From: Paenibacillus nasutitermitis
Lineage (GTDB): Bacteria > Bacillota > Bacilli > Paenibacillales > Paenibacillaceae
Direction of reading: 5' to 3'
NCBI RefSeq assembly: GCF_014641075.1
Contig: NZ_BMHP01000001.1
Coordinates: 372,001-436,000 of the forward strand
Length of the DNA: 64,000 nt
The notes beneath the pieces are model-generated. The model worked only from the letters and a program-made list of their open reading frames with translations. It was not told where the DNA came from and made no database searches. This document shows, one piece after another, positions 34,187 through 43,437 of the stretch (its first letter is position 1; each line of letters starts with the position of its first letter). The position numbers were made by a program, and so were the translations under genes.

Positions 34187-35065
34187 TTATTCTTTTACCG
34201 CTCCGAGCACCATACCCTTGACGAAATATTTCTGCAGGAAGGGATATACAAGAAGAATGGGAATGGCACCGATAAAGATCTGGGATGCCTTAACGGTCTC
34301 ATTGGAAATTAATCGGATATCTTCCGGCCGCATGTTGATCTTGCTGAAGTCCTCTGTTACGACAATGGTTTGCAGCAGGGTACTTAACGGCCACTTTTTC
34401 GCCTCCGACAAATAGATCATTCCATCAAACCATGAGTTCCAATGCCCAACCATCGTGAAAAGCGACAACGTAGCGAGTGCCGGCATGGAAATCGGCAAGT
34501 AGATAAACAAAAGTGTCTTGATATGATTCGCCCCATCGATTAGAGCCGCTTCTTCCAGCTCTTTGGGAACCGTCTTGAAGAAGTTCAGCATGAGCACCAT
34601 ATTCCAAGCGGAAACGGCGCCGGGCAGTACCAATGCCCAGATTGAATTCATAAGCTGCATCTTCTGGATGACGATATAGGTGGGGATCAGACCGCCGTTG
34701 AAAAGCATCGTAAACACAAAAAACCAGGTATACGCGGTTCTCCCGCGAAACAACGAATTCATCTTGGAAAGGGGATATGCCGTCAATATGGTTACAAGCA
34801 TCCCGATCCCGGTTCCAAGGATGACCCGTTGGATCGAAACGCCCATGGAGCGTATGAAGTTTGGATTGGACAAAGTTTGTTTATACGCATCCACATTGAA
34901 TCCGATAGGCCATAAAGTGACCATATGCGAATTTGCCGGCTCTTTGGCACTGAATGAAACGGCCAGAATATGAATTAAAGGCAGGATGCAGGCAATCGCC
35001 GCGGTAAGAAGAAATAGGAGATTCACGGAATAAAAGAGCTTATAGGTTTTGCTTTTATAATACAT
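34187..35065 (-). CDS. Carbohydrate ABC transporter permease, YtcP type
   Basis: A 292-residue membrane permease. ILAVSFSAKEPANSHMVTLWP follows the first helix; other marks are FNGGLIPTYIV, LPGAVSAWNMVLMLNFF, the EAA loop (PKELEEAALIDGANHIKT) and the ending FVKGMVLGAVKE. The ATG lies behind AAAGGAG. It is the second gene of a two-permease operon whose binding protein is encoded on the opposite strand. Confidence 0.9.
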   Translation of the reverse strand: MYYKSKTYKLFYSVNLLFLLTAAIACILPLIHILAVSFSAKEPANSHMVTLWPIGFNVDAYKQTLSNPNFIRSMGVSIQRVILGTGIGMLVTILTAYPLSKMNSLFRGRTAYTWFFVFTMLFNGGLIPTYIVIQKMQLMNSIWALVLPGAVSAWNMVLMLNFFKTVPKELEEAALIDGANHIKTLLFIYLPISMPALATLSLFTMVGHWNSWFDGMIYLSEAKKWPLSTLLQTIVVTEDFSKINMRPEDIRLISNETVKASQIFIGAIPILLVYPFLQKYFVKGMVLGAVKE

Positions 35066-35081
35066 CAGTCTGCTCCTTTGG

Positions 35082-35993
35082 TTAGAATATGCGATAGTTG
35101 GCGAATTTGTATGCCATTCGGTAAGCGGTCACGATAAGAACCAGACTAATGACGGCTTTGAACATGCCTACTGCTGCACCGAAGCTGAATTGGGTCTTGA
35201 GCAGGCCTACCCGATAAGCGAAGGTATCGATGATATCCCCCTTGTCATAGACCAGCGCATTGTACAGATTGAATATTTGATCGAAGCCCGCATTCAGGAT
35301 ACTGCCCAAAGACAAGGTGCCAAGTACGATAACGATCGGGATGATGGAGGGGATCGTAACACTCCACGTCTGCTGCCAGCGACTTGCCCCATCTACTTCC
35401 GCAGCTTCATAAAGGGATGGATTAACGGCCGTCAAGGCGGCCAGGAACAGGATTGTGCCAAAACCGAATTCCTTCCATACATCGCTAACGACCACCGTAA
35501 ATCGGAACCAGTCGCCTTGCATCAGAAAAGGGAGCGGCTCAATGCCGAATAAGGAACTGAGCAGTTGATTGACAGGGCCATTGGTGCCAAGCAGGTTGAT
35601 CAGAATCCCGCCCAGAATGACCCAAGACATGAAGTGCGGGAGATAGACGAGCGTCTGCACCAAACGTTTGACGAACATATGGCGCAATTCATTCAATAAC
35701 AAAGAAAACACGAGGGGCACCAATAGTCCGAAGAATATTTTGAGACCGGCTATAATGAAGGTATTGCGAATGACCTGCACGCTGTCTTCCCTCGTCAGCA
35801 TAAGACGGAAGTGATCCAATCCCACCCACGGAGAATGGAAAAATCCGAGCCACGGCTTGAAGTCTTGAAAAGAAATAACGAGGCCGAACATGGGCAAATA
35901 GAGAAAAATGACGGCCAGTACGATTCCGGGAATCAGCATAGCGTGAAGCTGCCAGGTCTGTCTGAAATTCCAGGCGTTTTTGTACCAATTCAA
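35082..35993 (-). CDS. Carbohydrate ABC transporter permease, LplB type
   Basis: A 303-residue permease. YLPMFGLVISFQDFKPWLGFF, the EAA loop (PSLYEAAEVDGASRWQQ), FGFGTILFLAALTAV and the GFDQIFNLYNALVYDKGDIIDT segment fit the family. The frame opens at an ATG at 36041, but AAAGGAGG lies eight bases before a TTG at 35993, a much better start. It is divergent from the binding-protein gene, with which it shares a 222-base control region containing a cre-like site. Confidence 0.9.
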   Translation of the reverse strand: MNWYKNAWNFRQTWQLHAMLIPGIVLAVIFLYLPMFGLVISFQDFKPWLGFFHSPWVGLDHFRLMLTREDSVQVIRNTFIIAGLKIFFGLLVPLVFSLLLNELRHMFVKRLVQTLVYLPHFMSWVILGGILINLLGTNGPVNQLLSSLFGIEPLPFLMQGDWFRFTVVVSDVWKEFGFGTILFLAALTAVNPSLYEAAEVDGASRWQQTWSVTIPSIIPIVIVLGTLSLGSILNAGFDQIFNLYNALVYDKGDIIDTFAYRVGLLKTQFSFGAAVGMFKAVISLVLIVTAYRMAYKFANYRIF

Positions 35994-36096
35994 TTCGGGT
36001 TCCTCCTTTATGGGGTTAATGATATTATTGTAAAAGAGCATATGGATTACAGATACGCCAATTCCTTAACTAAAAAAGCAATCTGTTAACTTATGT

Positions 36097-36110
36097 CGAA
36101 AGCGCTGTCA
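36097..36110. promoter_or_regulatory. Candidate CcpA site (cre) between divergent transporter genes
   Basis: CGAAAGCGCTGTCA matches the ideal TGAAAGCGCTTTCA at 12 of 14 positions and deviates from the loose consensus only in its first base. It lies between the permease and binding-protein genes, so it could control both. Confidence 0.5.
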
Positions 36111-36215
36111 TTCAAGTTAATGAATTGTCTTTTTTCTTGAATATGTTTTCTGTTTTCGATGTTATTTTTTCGCTATGCTTGGGTTGCATTTACAAATAAC
36201 ATTGGAGGTCAACAC

Positions 36216-37946
36216 ATGAACGGAATCAGAAAGCGGATCGCTCTGGTACTGAGTTTGGTTTTCTTGCTCACAACACTGGCGGCGTGCTCCGGCAATTCCA
36301 GCAACACATCATCGGGGGAGCCACAAACTGCACCGAGTGCTTCCACATCAAATTCAAGCGGAGCGACGGACTCGACTACGGAAGTATCCACGGAAACCGC
36401 GCCCTTCCAGAACGGCAAGTACGAGCCGGCAATTTCTATTAATACGGTAATTCCGATATCGGATGACATTCAGTACTTCAATGGGGAAACGGCGGAGAAG
36501 AACATACTTTTCGATCAAGTCAAAGAGAAATTGGGGTTGGATATCAACGTTCTATGGACCGCCCCCACAAAAAACGAGGGCTTTAAGACGAAAATGCTTC
36601 TTTCTTTGTCATCCGGCGAGAAGCTCCCCGATGTCATCAATACGATGGGAGACCCGGACTTAACGAATCAATTGATCGATTCGGGCAATTTCATGGATCT
36701 TACAGAAGCGATCGAAAACTATGCAAGCGAAGACATTAAACGTATTTTCAAAGAGAATCCGGACTTGTTCTACTCGGTCACCCGCAATGGAAAGATCATG
36801 GCGCTGCCGATCCCTTCCTTTGGACCGAATGGGCCGCCGCTCATGTATATTCGCCAGGACTGGCTGGATAAATTGGGACTGAAAGCGCCGACGACCATTG
36901 ATGAGATGGAAACGGTTATGGATGCATTCGTGAATCAGGATCCGGACGGCAACAACAAGAAGGACACCTTCGGACTGGCGCTGCAGCTGAAAAATCCTTC
37001 AGGGGACATCTTCGCGGACGCCACTGCACTGTTCGGGGCATTCGGAGTCATTCCCGGCAACTGGAGCAAATCTGAAGACGGACAATCGCTTGTCTTTGAT
37101 ACGGTACAGCCTGGGATGAAAAACGCCATTGCCAAGCTTCGGGATTGGATGGCCAAAGGATTGATTTCCAAGGACGCCCCTCAGCAGGACGGAGGTACGG
37201 CGACGCAGCTCTTTACTTCAGGCAAAGCCGGAATCGTATTCGGACCGAATTGGTTTCCGTATTTTCCGTTGCCCGATTTGGGGGCGAACGTGGAAGGAGC
37301 AACCTATAAGGTGTATCCCGTTCCTGTCGGACCGGACGGCAAGGCCGGACGGCGATCATTCCCACTGGTCGGGGCAACGATACTGATCAACAAAAACTAC
37401 GCCCACCCTGATGCCGTGTTCAAATATGCGCAAGTCATGTACGAGTTTGCCAGAGACAGCGGAATCTGGGACATGACCAAGGACAAAATGCTCAGCGGCG
37501 GTTACGATGCGCAGGGAAGCGTATTCCATGTGGCGAAGTACGGATTTATGCCGAACTATTTTGTCGATCCCTGGTACCAGGTCGACGGATATTTGGATTA
37601 TATGATCCAGGGCAAGCCGGGAAGATCCTCCAGCGAACAGGAGAGCTTCGATACGTGCAAGAGTAATCCGCTCTGCATAGACGGACAAATTGAATCGATG
37701 AAAGCCTGGAAGACGCAGCAGGATGCGGACAGGATGAACCTATTTGTCGGACCAACCACGGAAACTCAAAAAACGCAGGGTGATTTTCTCAGCAAACTGG
37801 AATATGAAACGATCGTTACTCTTATTTTCGGGACAAAACCACTCGAAGACTTTGAACCTTTTGTGGAGAAATGGAAGTCCAGCGGCGGGGATAAAATAAC
37901 GCAGGAAGTCAATGAATGGTATACTGCAAATGTGTTGAAAAAATAG
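36216..37946 (+). CDS. Sugar ABC transporter substrate-binding lipoprotein
   Basis: A 576-residue lipoprotein. The signal MNGIRKRIALVLSLVFLLTT ends in the lipobox LAAC, with a Ser/Thr-rich tether. Conserved solute-binding features include PTTIDEMETVMDAFVNQDPDG, a common acidic loop in this family, and QVKEKLGLDINVLW near the N-terminus. GGAGGT lies just before the ATG; the longer frame lacks such a site. It is followed by a hairpin, a sensor kinase and a response regulator. Its permeases are divergent. The ligand is unknown. Confidence 0.92.
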   Translation: MNGIRKRIALVLSLVFLLTTLAACSGNSSNTSSGEPQTAPSASTSNSSGATDSTTEVSTETAPFQNGKYEPAISINTVIPISDDIQYFNGETAEKNILFDQVKEKLGLDINVLWTAPTKNEGFKTKMLLSLSSGEKLPDVINTMGDPDLTNQLIDSGNFMDLTEAIENYASEDIKRIFKENPDLFYSVTRNGKIMALPIPSFGPNGPPLMYIRQDWLDKLGLKAPTTIDEMETVMDAFVNQDPDGNNKKDTFGLALQLKNPSGDIFADATALFGAFGVIPGNWSKSEDGQSLVFDTVQPGMKNAIAKLRDWMAKGLISKDAPQQDGGTATQLFTSGKAGIVFGPNWFPYFPLPDLGANVEGATYKVYPVPVGPDGKAGRRSFPLVGATILINKNYAHPDAVFKYAQVMYEFARDSGIWDMTKDKMLSGGYDAQGSVFHVAKYGFMPNYFVDPWYQVDGYLDYMIQGKPGRSSSEQESFDTCKSNPLCIDGQIESMKAWKTQQDADRMNLFVGPTTETQKTQGDFLSKLEYETIVTLIFGTKPLEDFEPFVEKWKSSGGDKITQEVNEWYTANVLKK

Positions 37947-37958
37947 AAATTATCAAAG

Positions 37959-37983
37959 AAGAGGCGGAGCTGTCATCCGTCTC
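37959..37983 (+). terminator. Attenuating hairpin between binding-protein and kinase genes
   Basis: AGAGGCGGA pairs with TCCGTCTCT (one wobble) around a 7-base loop, then CTTGTTCGTT. A partial terminator here would give much more binding protein than kinase from one transcript. Confidence 0.5.
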
Positions 37984-38041
37984 TCTTGTTCGTTAAAATT
38001 GCCGTGATCAGAAGAGATGAAAACAGACGGGGCGGTTATTT

Positions 38042-39742
38042 ATGGTCAGAATGAACAACTTCATTAAAGTGAATATCCTCATCCTCATTCTGTTGGTTCC
38101 CGTCCTCATTATGTATATGTATTCCAATCGTACAAGCATTGGCGTACTCGAGCAGAACATCCGGGATTCACAGACAACCCGGCTGGCGTATTTGTACAAA
38201 CAGCTGGACGATAATGTCAGGCAAATATCACTGATGGCAAATGTCCTGCTCAAGGATCCTAATGTGAAGGAATTCAGGGATGCGGATCTGTACGGAAATG
38301 ATATGACATATGACCTGCTCAAGAACGTACAGGTCATCAGCCAGAAGCTTAATCTGCAGAGCGTCGCCAATACCTTTACGAATTCCATTACGATTTACGC
38401 CCCGCGGATCCAGAAGGCGATCGGACAATATTCGCTTGTCTATTATGATTGGAACGATATCGGCACGCATGCCTCTCCGAAATGGCAATATGATCGGACC
38501 AACGGCCAATTCGTACTCTATGCTTTTGATCCCATTAACGAGCATCGCCTGGTGGAAAATGCCGGATTGATTGCCAAGGTAGGCTTCTCATCGAGCAATA
38601 TCGTCAAGCTTCTGGACAACAATCACTCCGGCGGAGAAGGCGGAACGTTCCTGTACAATCCCGCAGACAGTGCGGCGATTCCTTCCGGAAGCGCATTTTC
38701 CATTGCGCAGGACATCCGCAATGAGATTCGCAACTGGCAGCTCACCGATCAGGGGTACGGTACAATTGCTATCGGCAAAGCCAATTACTTGGTGAACTAT
38801 GTGAAATCGGAAGAGCTGGGCTGGTACCTGTTAGACTTCGTGCCGATGCAGGATATTTTGTCGCCCATTACGGCCAACCGCCGTTTCTTCTTCTTGTTCC
38901 TGGGGATTATGCTCTGTGTAAGCGTTTTAATCTCTTATATTTTGTACCAGAATATCCGTATGCCGATCAAGGATCTGATCCGGGGCGTTCATCAGCTGAA
39001 GAAGGGCAATTATGCCGCGAGAATTCAAGTGAAATCGGATAATGAATTCACCTTTTTGTTTCAAAGATTCAATGAAATGGCCGAGGAAATCGAAAATCTG
39101 GTCGGGAAGGTATACGCGGAGCAAATCCGCTCGCGGGAAGCGACATTAAAGCAGCTGCAGTCGCAAATTAATCCTCATTTTCTATATAATTGCCTGGCTT
39201 TCATGAAAAGCATGGCGGTGCTCGATGAGAAGCAAGCGATTATTGCCATGTCCGTCAGTCTGAGTAAATATTACCGTTATACAACGAGAAATGAACGGCA
39301 GCTTGTGACAGTGCGCGCAGAGATGGAACTGGTCGAGAATTATTTACGGATACAAGGGCTTCAAATGAAACGGCTGAGCGTGCATGTTGAGCTCCCCGAA
39401 GATCTGCTCGAGCTTGAGATCCCCAGGCTGTTGATTCAACCTGTCGTTGAGAACGCGATTATTCATGGAATTGAGCCGCATGCGGAAGCAGGGCAGCTTA
39501 TCATAAGGGGCGAACAGCGCGATGGCGAAAACTATATTTCCGTTGAAGACGACGGACCCAGTCTCACAGAGGTGCAAAGACTTGCACTTGCCAAGAAGAT
39601 CAATTTGCCGTTGACGGATGAAATCGGCTGCGGCTTGTGGAACGTTCATCAACGGCTGCGTTATCAGTTTGATTCGAACGCTGGATTGCAGTTCGATGTT
39701 TCATCGGCCGGCGGGTTAAAGGTTATTCTTCATTGGAGATAG
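38042..39742 (+). CDS. Membrane sensor histidine kinase (YesM-like)
   Basis: A 566-residue kinase. Transmembrane helices near residues 10-25 and 280-300 enclose an extracellular sensor domain. A HAMP linker (MPIKDLIRGVHQLKKGNY) leads to the phosphoacceptor His379 in QINPHFLYN. The ATP site has VENAIIHGI. The G1 box reads VEDDGPSL, with Asp in place of the usual Asn, and the G2 box reads GCGLWNV, so both are slightly unusual but probably functional. GGGGCGG six bases before the ATG serves as ribosome binding site. The response regulator follows after 18 bases. Confidence 0.95.
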   Translation: MVRMNNFIKVNILILILLVPVLIMYMYSNRTSIGVLEQNIRDSQTTRLAYLYKQLDDNVRQISLMANVLLKDPNVKEFRDADLYGNDMTYDLLKNVQVISQKLNLQSVANTFTNSITIYAPRIQKAIGQYSLVYYDWNDIGTHASPKWQYDRTNGQFVLYAFDPINEHRLVENAGLIAKVGFSSSNIVKLLDNNHSGGEGGTFLYNPADSAAIPSGSAFSIAQDIRNEIRNWQLTDQGYGTIAIGKANYLVNYVKSEELGWYLLDFVPMQDILSPITANRRFFFLFLGIMLCVSVLISYILYQNIRMPIKDLIRGVHQLKKGNYAARIQVKSDNEFTFLFQRFNEMAEEIENLVGKVYAEQIRSREATLKQLQSQINPHFLYNCLAFMKSMAVLDEKQAIIAMSVSLSKYYRYTTRNERQLVTVRAEMELVENYLRIQGLQMKRLSVHVELPEDLLELEIPRLLIQPVVENAIIHGIEPHAEAGQLIIRGEQRDGENYISVEDDGPSLTEVQRLALAKKINLPLTDEIGCGLWNVHQRLRYQFDSNAGLQFDVSSAGGLKVILHWR

Positions 39743-39760
39743 ATCAAAGGGGAGAGCAGG

Positions 39761-41410
39761 ATGTTTCAAATACTGATTGTGGATGACCACGAACATCTGG
39801 TGGAGAGTCTGGCAAGATCGCTCCCTTGGGATGAACTGGGAATTGAGCAGGTGCACAAAGCCTATTCCGGCAGCGAAGCATTGAATCTTCTGGATACGTA
39901 TCCGATTCAAATCGTGATCACGGATATCAGGATGCCGGGCATGTCCGGTCTGGAATTGATCGAACGGATCCGGCAGAAGCACAAGAGAATCAAAAGTATA
40001 CTGCTAAGCGGCTATGCTGAATTCGAATATGCTAAGCAAGCCATTCAAAGTCATACTGTCGATTATATTCTTAAACCGGCCGAAGACGAAGAGATTATAG
40101 CAAGTCTGCGTAAGGCGACGGAAGCGATTTGTAAAGAATGGGAGGAGGTCAGCTCTCATCAGCGGACGCTCTATACCTTAAGAGAAAATGTGCCTAAGCT
40201 GAAAGATAATTTGCTTAATGAACTGCTTAGAGGGCGCAGTCTTCCAAAGGTTGTTCTGGCACAACAGCTGGAGTCCTTTGAAATTCCCTTCTCCGCAGAT
40301 GACGAAGTAACGATGATGCTCGTTCGCCTGGACGAATCGTTTTTTGCTTACAGCCGACATGATTTCTATCTGTTGGAATATGCAATCGGGAATATGGCAG
40401 AGGAAATATTCGGAGACGAATATGAGCTGTGGACATGCCGCGATGCCAACGATTACCTTGTTTTTCTCATTAAGGAGAGGGCGGTGTTAAGCACAGACCT
40501 TTATTCCGGGGAGAATTCGCTGCTGCATAGACCGCTGAAGTTGGAACGTGAGGCAAGCGAGCTGCAGAACTGTGTCAGATCCTTCCTTCAAGGCAGCATT
40601 TCCGTATTGATCAGCAGCAAAGGATCATTTCCGCGTGAAATACCGATGCTCTACCAATCGTCTCTCAGACTAATCCGGCAACGCTTCGGGGGAACCGACG
40701 AATTTCTTATTTCCGCCGACTCCTTCAGTAATTCACAGACGATCGACTCGTCCACCGGCTTGTATGATTCTCCGACACTGGTTCAATTGCTGGAAGCGGG
40801 ACGGTATGATGCAATTGACGACAAACTGCACACCGTATTTGAGTCCATTGGCCGGAGTAATCGGCAAACCTACCAGGAACATATCATGGAAGTTTGTTTT
40901 GCCGTAGCAAGCGCATTGATTTATATTTCCCACAAGAACAGCAAACAGCTGGAAGCGGTCATCGGCGAAGACTTCAGTGTGCTCCTGCAGGCGATCCCTT
41001 TCCGGAATGTCGGGCAATTGCAGATGTGGGTATCACGGGTACTTGGCAAGGTTAAGGCGGACATGAACAGCGAGCAAGGCGAGACGGCGGCCTATCTGAT
41101 CCGGAGGGCCCAGGAATATGTCGAGGATCATCTTTCGGAGGATACGTCCTTGCAGGCAGTTGCGGACTTTGTCCACCTGCATCCCGTCTATCTCTCACGC
41201 GTTTACAAGTCCGAGACTGGTGAAGGCTTGAGCGGGTACATCTTACGATTAAAAATGGAAAAAGCCGAGAAGCTCCTGCTGGAAAGCAGCAAAAAAATAC
41301 ATGAAATTGCCGAGCAGCTCGGTTATGAGAATCCGCCTTATTTCATTAAAGTATTCAAGAAGTACTTCGGGTGGACGCCCAAGGAATTCCGGGATCAGAA
41401 TGCGCACTGA
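39761..41410 (+). CDS. Response regulator with AraC-type DNA-binding domain (YesN-like)
   Basis: A 549-residue regulator. The receiver domain has IVDDHEHL, the phosphoacceptor Asp55 (VITDIRMP), LLSGYAEFEYA and DYILKPAED. The C-terminal 100 residues carry two AraC helix-turn-helix motifs (LQAVADFVHLHPVYLSRVYK; IHEIAEQLGYENPPYFIKVF). It is the partner of the kinase just upstream and probably activates the divergent permease and binding-protein genes. GGGGAG precedes the ATG. Confidence 0.95.
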   Translation: MFQILIVDDHEHLVESLARSLPWDELGIEQVHKAYSGSEALNLLDTYPIQIVITDIRMPGMSGLELIERIRQKHKRIKSILLSGYAEFEYAKQAIQSHTVDYILKPAEDEEIIASLRKATEAICKEWEEVSSHQRTLYTLRENVPKLKDNLLNELLRGRSLPKVVLAQQLESFEIPFSADDEVTMMLVRLDESFFAYSRHDFYLLEYAIGNMAEEIFGDEYELWTCRDANDYLVFLIKERAVLSTDLYSGENSLLHRPLKLEREASELQNCVRSFLQGSISVLISSKGSFPREIPMLYQSSLRLIRQRFGGTDEFLISADSFSNSQTIDSSTGLYDSPTLVQLLEAGRYDAIDDKLHTVFESIGRSNRQTYQEHIMEVCFAVASALIYISHKNSKQLEAVIGEDFSVLLQAIPFRNVGQLQMWVSRVLGKVKADMNSEQGETAAYLIRRAQEYVEDHLSEDTSLQAVADFVHLHPVYLSRVYKSETGEGLSGYILRLKMEKAEKLLLESSKKIHEIAEQLGYENPPYFIKVFKKYFGWTPKEFRDQNAH

Positions 41411-41456
41411 AAGGGAGCAAGTATAGATCTTAAAAATAACTAAGGAGGATACACAT

Positions 41457-41489
41457 TTGAACGGTAACCGCAGGACGGACGCTTCATAA
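41457..41489 (+). other. Ten-codon open frame with a perfect ribosome binding site
   Basis: TAAGGAGGATACACAT, a near-ideal ribosome binding site, stands before a TTG that opens a frame of only ten codons (MNGNRRTDAS). The frame runs into the 5' arm of the terminator hairpin. It may be the stub of a gene deleted between the response regulator and the terminator, or a translated leader controlling termination. I cannot choose between these. Confidence 0.35.
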
Positions 41490-41513
41490 AGCGTCTCTCT
41501 TGCGGTTTTTTTT
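41466..41513 (+). terminator. Rho-independent terminator after the response regulator gene
   Basis: AACCGCAGGACGGACGCTT pairs with AAGCGTCTCTCTTGCGGTT around CATA with few mismatches. A run of eight T follows, a strong signal. Confidence 0.85.
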
Positions 41514-41664
41514 AATAGCCGAAGTATGATCTTTTCATCAGAATCTTTCATCAGCATATTCAAAATTCCCCCTCCTTATCCGACAATGGTATAGACACTC
41601 TACATATCTGGACATGGAAAGGGATTGGGGCAAGGTGCACAAAGACAGAAGTCAAAAAAAGAGA

Positions 41665-43098
41665 ATGATTAAGTTGAATTGGAAGACGGCAGGGCTCGCG
41701 GCAACAATGATGCTGGGTGTTCTCGCGGTTCCGCTAATGGAGACGGCATCAGCCGTGCCGTATAAGGAATCGGATAAATCGGGCATTAACCGGACAGCAT
41801 CCAACCGGGCACAGTCCATAACGGCGGAAGAGCCGGCAGGTCAAGTAACCCTTACCTATCCCAAGGCTTCAGTTGCTTTGACCGCTGGTACACGGGAGTT
41901 TATCGGCAGTTCGCTGATCGTTTCCGAAAAGGTGGCTTTGACATATCAAACGGGTAATCCAGCCGTCGCCAAGGTGAATACGGCGGGTGTTATAACGGCT
42001 GCTGCCGCAGGCAGTACGACCTTGACTATTACGGTGGTTTCTACCGGCTATAAGGGCCAGTTAAAGCTGCCGGTAAAGGTTTCGGCCGCGCAACCGCTAA
42101 AGCTTGGCTTCTCTCCCAAGCTGGAATCGCGTAAGGTAACGGCTGGTGGCAAGAGTTTCTCCGTTAGCATGGTTACGATACCCAAAGGCATGCCCGTCAC
42201 TGCCGGAATTGCAGGCCGGAGCGTAGGCGCAACCCAGCCGTTATCCGCGATAGCCAAAAACTATAACGCTGATATTGCCATTAACGGGACCTTCTTTGAT
42301 GCTTATAGCGGCGTTCCCGATCCATATGGCAATATAATCCGCGACGGGCTGCCGGAGCATATTGGGAATTTAGGCACAACAATCGGTTTCAAATGGGATG
42401 GAAGCGCGGTGATGGACTCCCTGCGCATCAAAATATTCGGGAATGTTGAGGGCAGCGAACGCACCAGCGGCTGGTATGCTTATTTTATTAACCGCAAGCC
42501 TACCTCCGGCTCGGCTGCGACCTTGTTTACCCCCGCTCGCGGCGCAAAGCTGGGATTTGCTGCGGCATCGGCCGTCATTGTGGAGAACGGCAATGTGAAA
42601 CGGATCGCCTACGGCGAGAATGCGGAGATTCCGAAGAATGGTTATGTATTGGTTTTCCTGGGCGCGGAGAAAGGACAAGCGGGCAAATTCAAAGTTGGCG
42701 ACAAAGTGTCCTACAACGTCGAATATCAGGACATGAACGGCAATAAGCTGGATTGGAGCCAGGTGCATACGGCTATTGGCGCAGGTCCCAGACTGGTGAA
42801 GGATGGCAAGGTTTCGCTGAATGCGGCGGACGAAGGTTTCAGGGATCCGAAAATCCTTAGCGGAGGGGGCGCAAGAAGCGGTATTGCCATCCTCAAGGAC
42901 GGGTCGGTCATAATTGCCACGGTATCGGGAGCAACGATGAAGCAATGGGCGCAGGTAATGGTCCAGCTTGGCGCCCGGCAGGCTATGAATTTGGACGGCG
43001 GAGCCTCGTCCGGTCTTTGGTACAAGGGCAAATCTGTGACCTCTGCCGGACGCGAGCTCAGCAATGCTTTGCTTTTCGGAGAGAAGCTTAAGTGGTAG
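41665..43098 (+). CDS. Secreted phosphodiester glycosidase (NAGPA domain) with Ig-like domain
   Basis: An exported protein of about 477 residues. Reading from the ATG at 41665 gives a signal peptide MIKLNWKTAGLAATMMLGV ending TASA. The open frame begins at 41614, and neither start has a good ribosome binding site. A Big2-like bacterial Ig domain follows (LTYPKASVALTAGTRE to LKLPVKV). The C-terminal 320 residues are a phosphodiester glycosidase domain, related to the mammalian uncovering enzyme NAGPA: AINGTFFDAYSG, HTAIGAGPRLVKDG, GIAILKDG and the catalytic-site motif MNLDGGASSGLWYKG. It may cleave sugar-1-phosphate diesters in wall or external polymers. It stands alone with its own terminator. 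Confidence 0.85.
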   Translation: MIKLNWKTAGLAATMMLGVLAVPLMETASAVPYKESDKSGINRTASNRAQSITAEEPAGQVTLTYPKASVALTAGTREFIGSSLIVSEKVALTYQTGNPAVAKVNTAGVITAAAAGSTTLTITVVSTGYKGQLKLPVKVSAAQPLKLGFSPKLESRKVTAGGKSFSVSMVTIPKGMPVTAGIAGRSVGATQPLSAIAKNYNADIAINGTFFDAYSGVPDPYGNIIRDGLPEHIGNLGTTIGFKWDGSAVMDSLRIKIFGNVEGSERTSGWYAYFINRKPTSGSAATLFTPARGAKLGFAAASAVIVENGNVKRIAYGENAEIPKNGYVLVFLGAEKGQAGKFKVGDKVSYNVEYQDMNGNKLDWSQVHTAIGAGPRLVKDGKVSLNAADEGFRDPKILSGGGARSGIAILKDGSVIIATVSGATMKQWAQVMVQLGARQAMNLDGGASSGLWYKGKSVTSAGRELSNALLFGEKLKW

Positions 43099-43111
43099 AT
43101 TGACAACAAGA

Positions 43112-43150
43112 AGCCGGCACTCTTTTTTAGAGGCCGGCTATTTTTATCGT
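43112..43150 (+). terminator. Rho-independent terminator of the NAGPA gene
   Basis: AGCCGGC (43112-43118) pairs with GCCGGCT (43133-43139), followed by ATTTTTATCGTTTTTTT. Confidence 0.75.
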
Positions 43151-43174
43151 TTTTTTATCGGTTAACGTTCGAAT

Positions 43175-43384
43175 TCAAGGCTCATCCTGAACATCCGGTA
43201 CGATATTGAGCTTGTCGGAAGGTCGATAACCGATACGCCATGGCGTGCTTGAGCCAAGTGATTCGGAGATCAGGTCGGAACCATAGGATTCCTCGGTATT
43301 TTCTTCTGCCGTGAGGTCATTGTGCTGCGATTCAACCGAAGACATATCGGTCTGACGGTTTTCTTTGCTGAATCGGCTGCTCAT
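43175..43384 (-). CDS. Small acidic hypothetical protein
   Basis: A 69-residue soluble protein rich in Ser, Glu and Asp, without a signal peptide or membrane segment and without a recognised family. It is probably real because AGGAGGG lies at an ideal distance before the ATG. It is preceded by the DUF3055-like gene on the same strand, 53 bases away, so the two are probably co-transcribed. Confidence 0.6.
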   Translation of the reverse strand: MSSRFSKENRQTDMSSVESQHNDLTAEENTEESYGSDLISESLGSSTPWRIGYRPSDKLNIVPDVQDEP

Positions 43385-43437
43385 TGTGATTCCCTCCTGC
43401 TTTGAAGCCTATTTAATGCTTTCTTAGTATATCCCGT

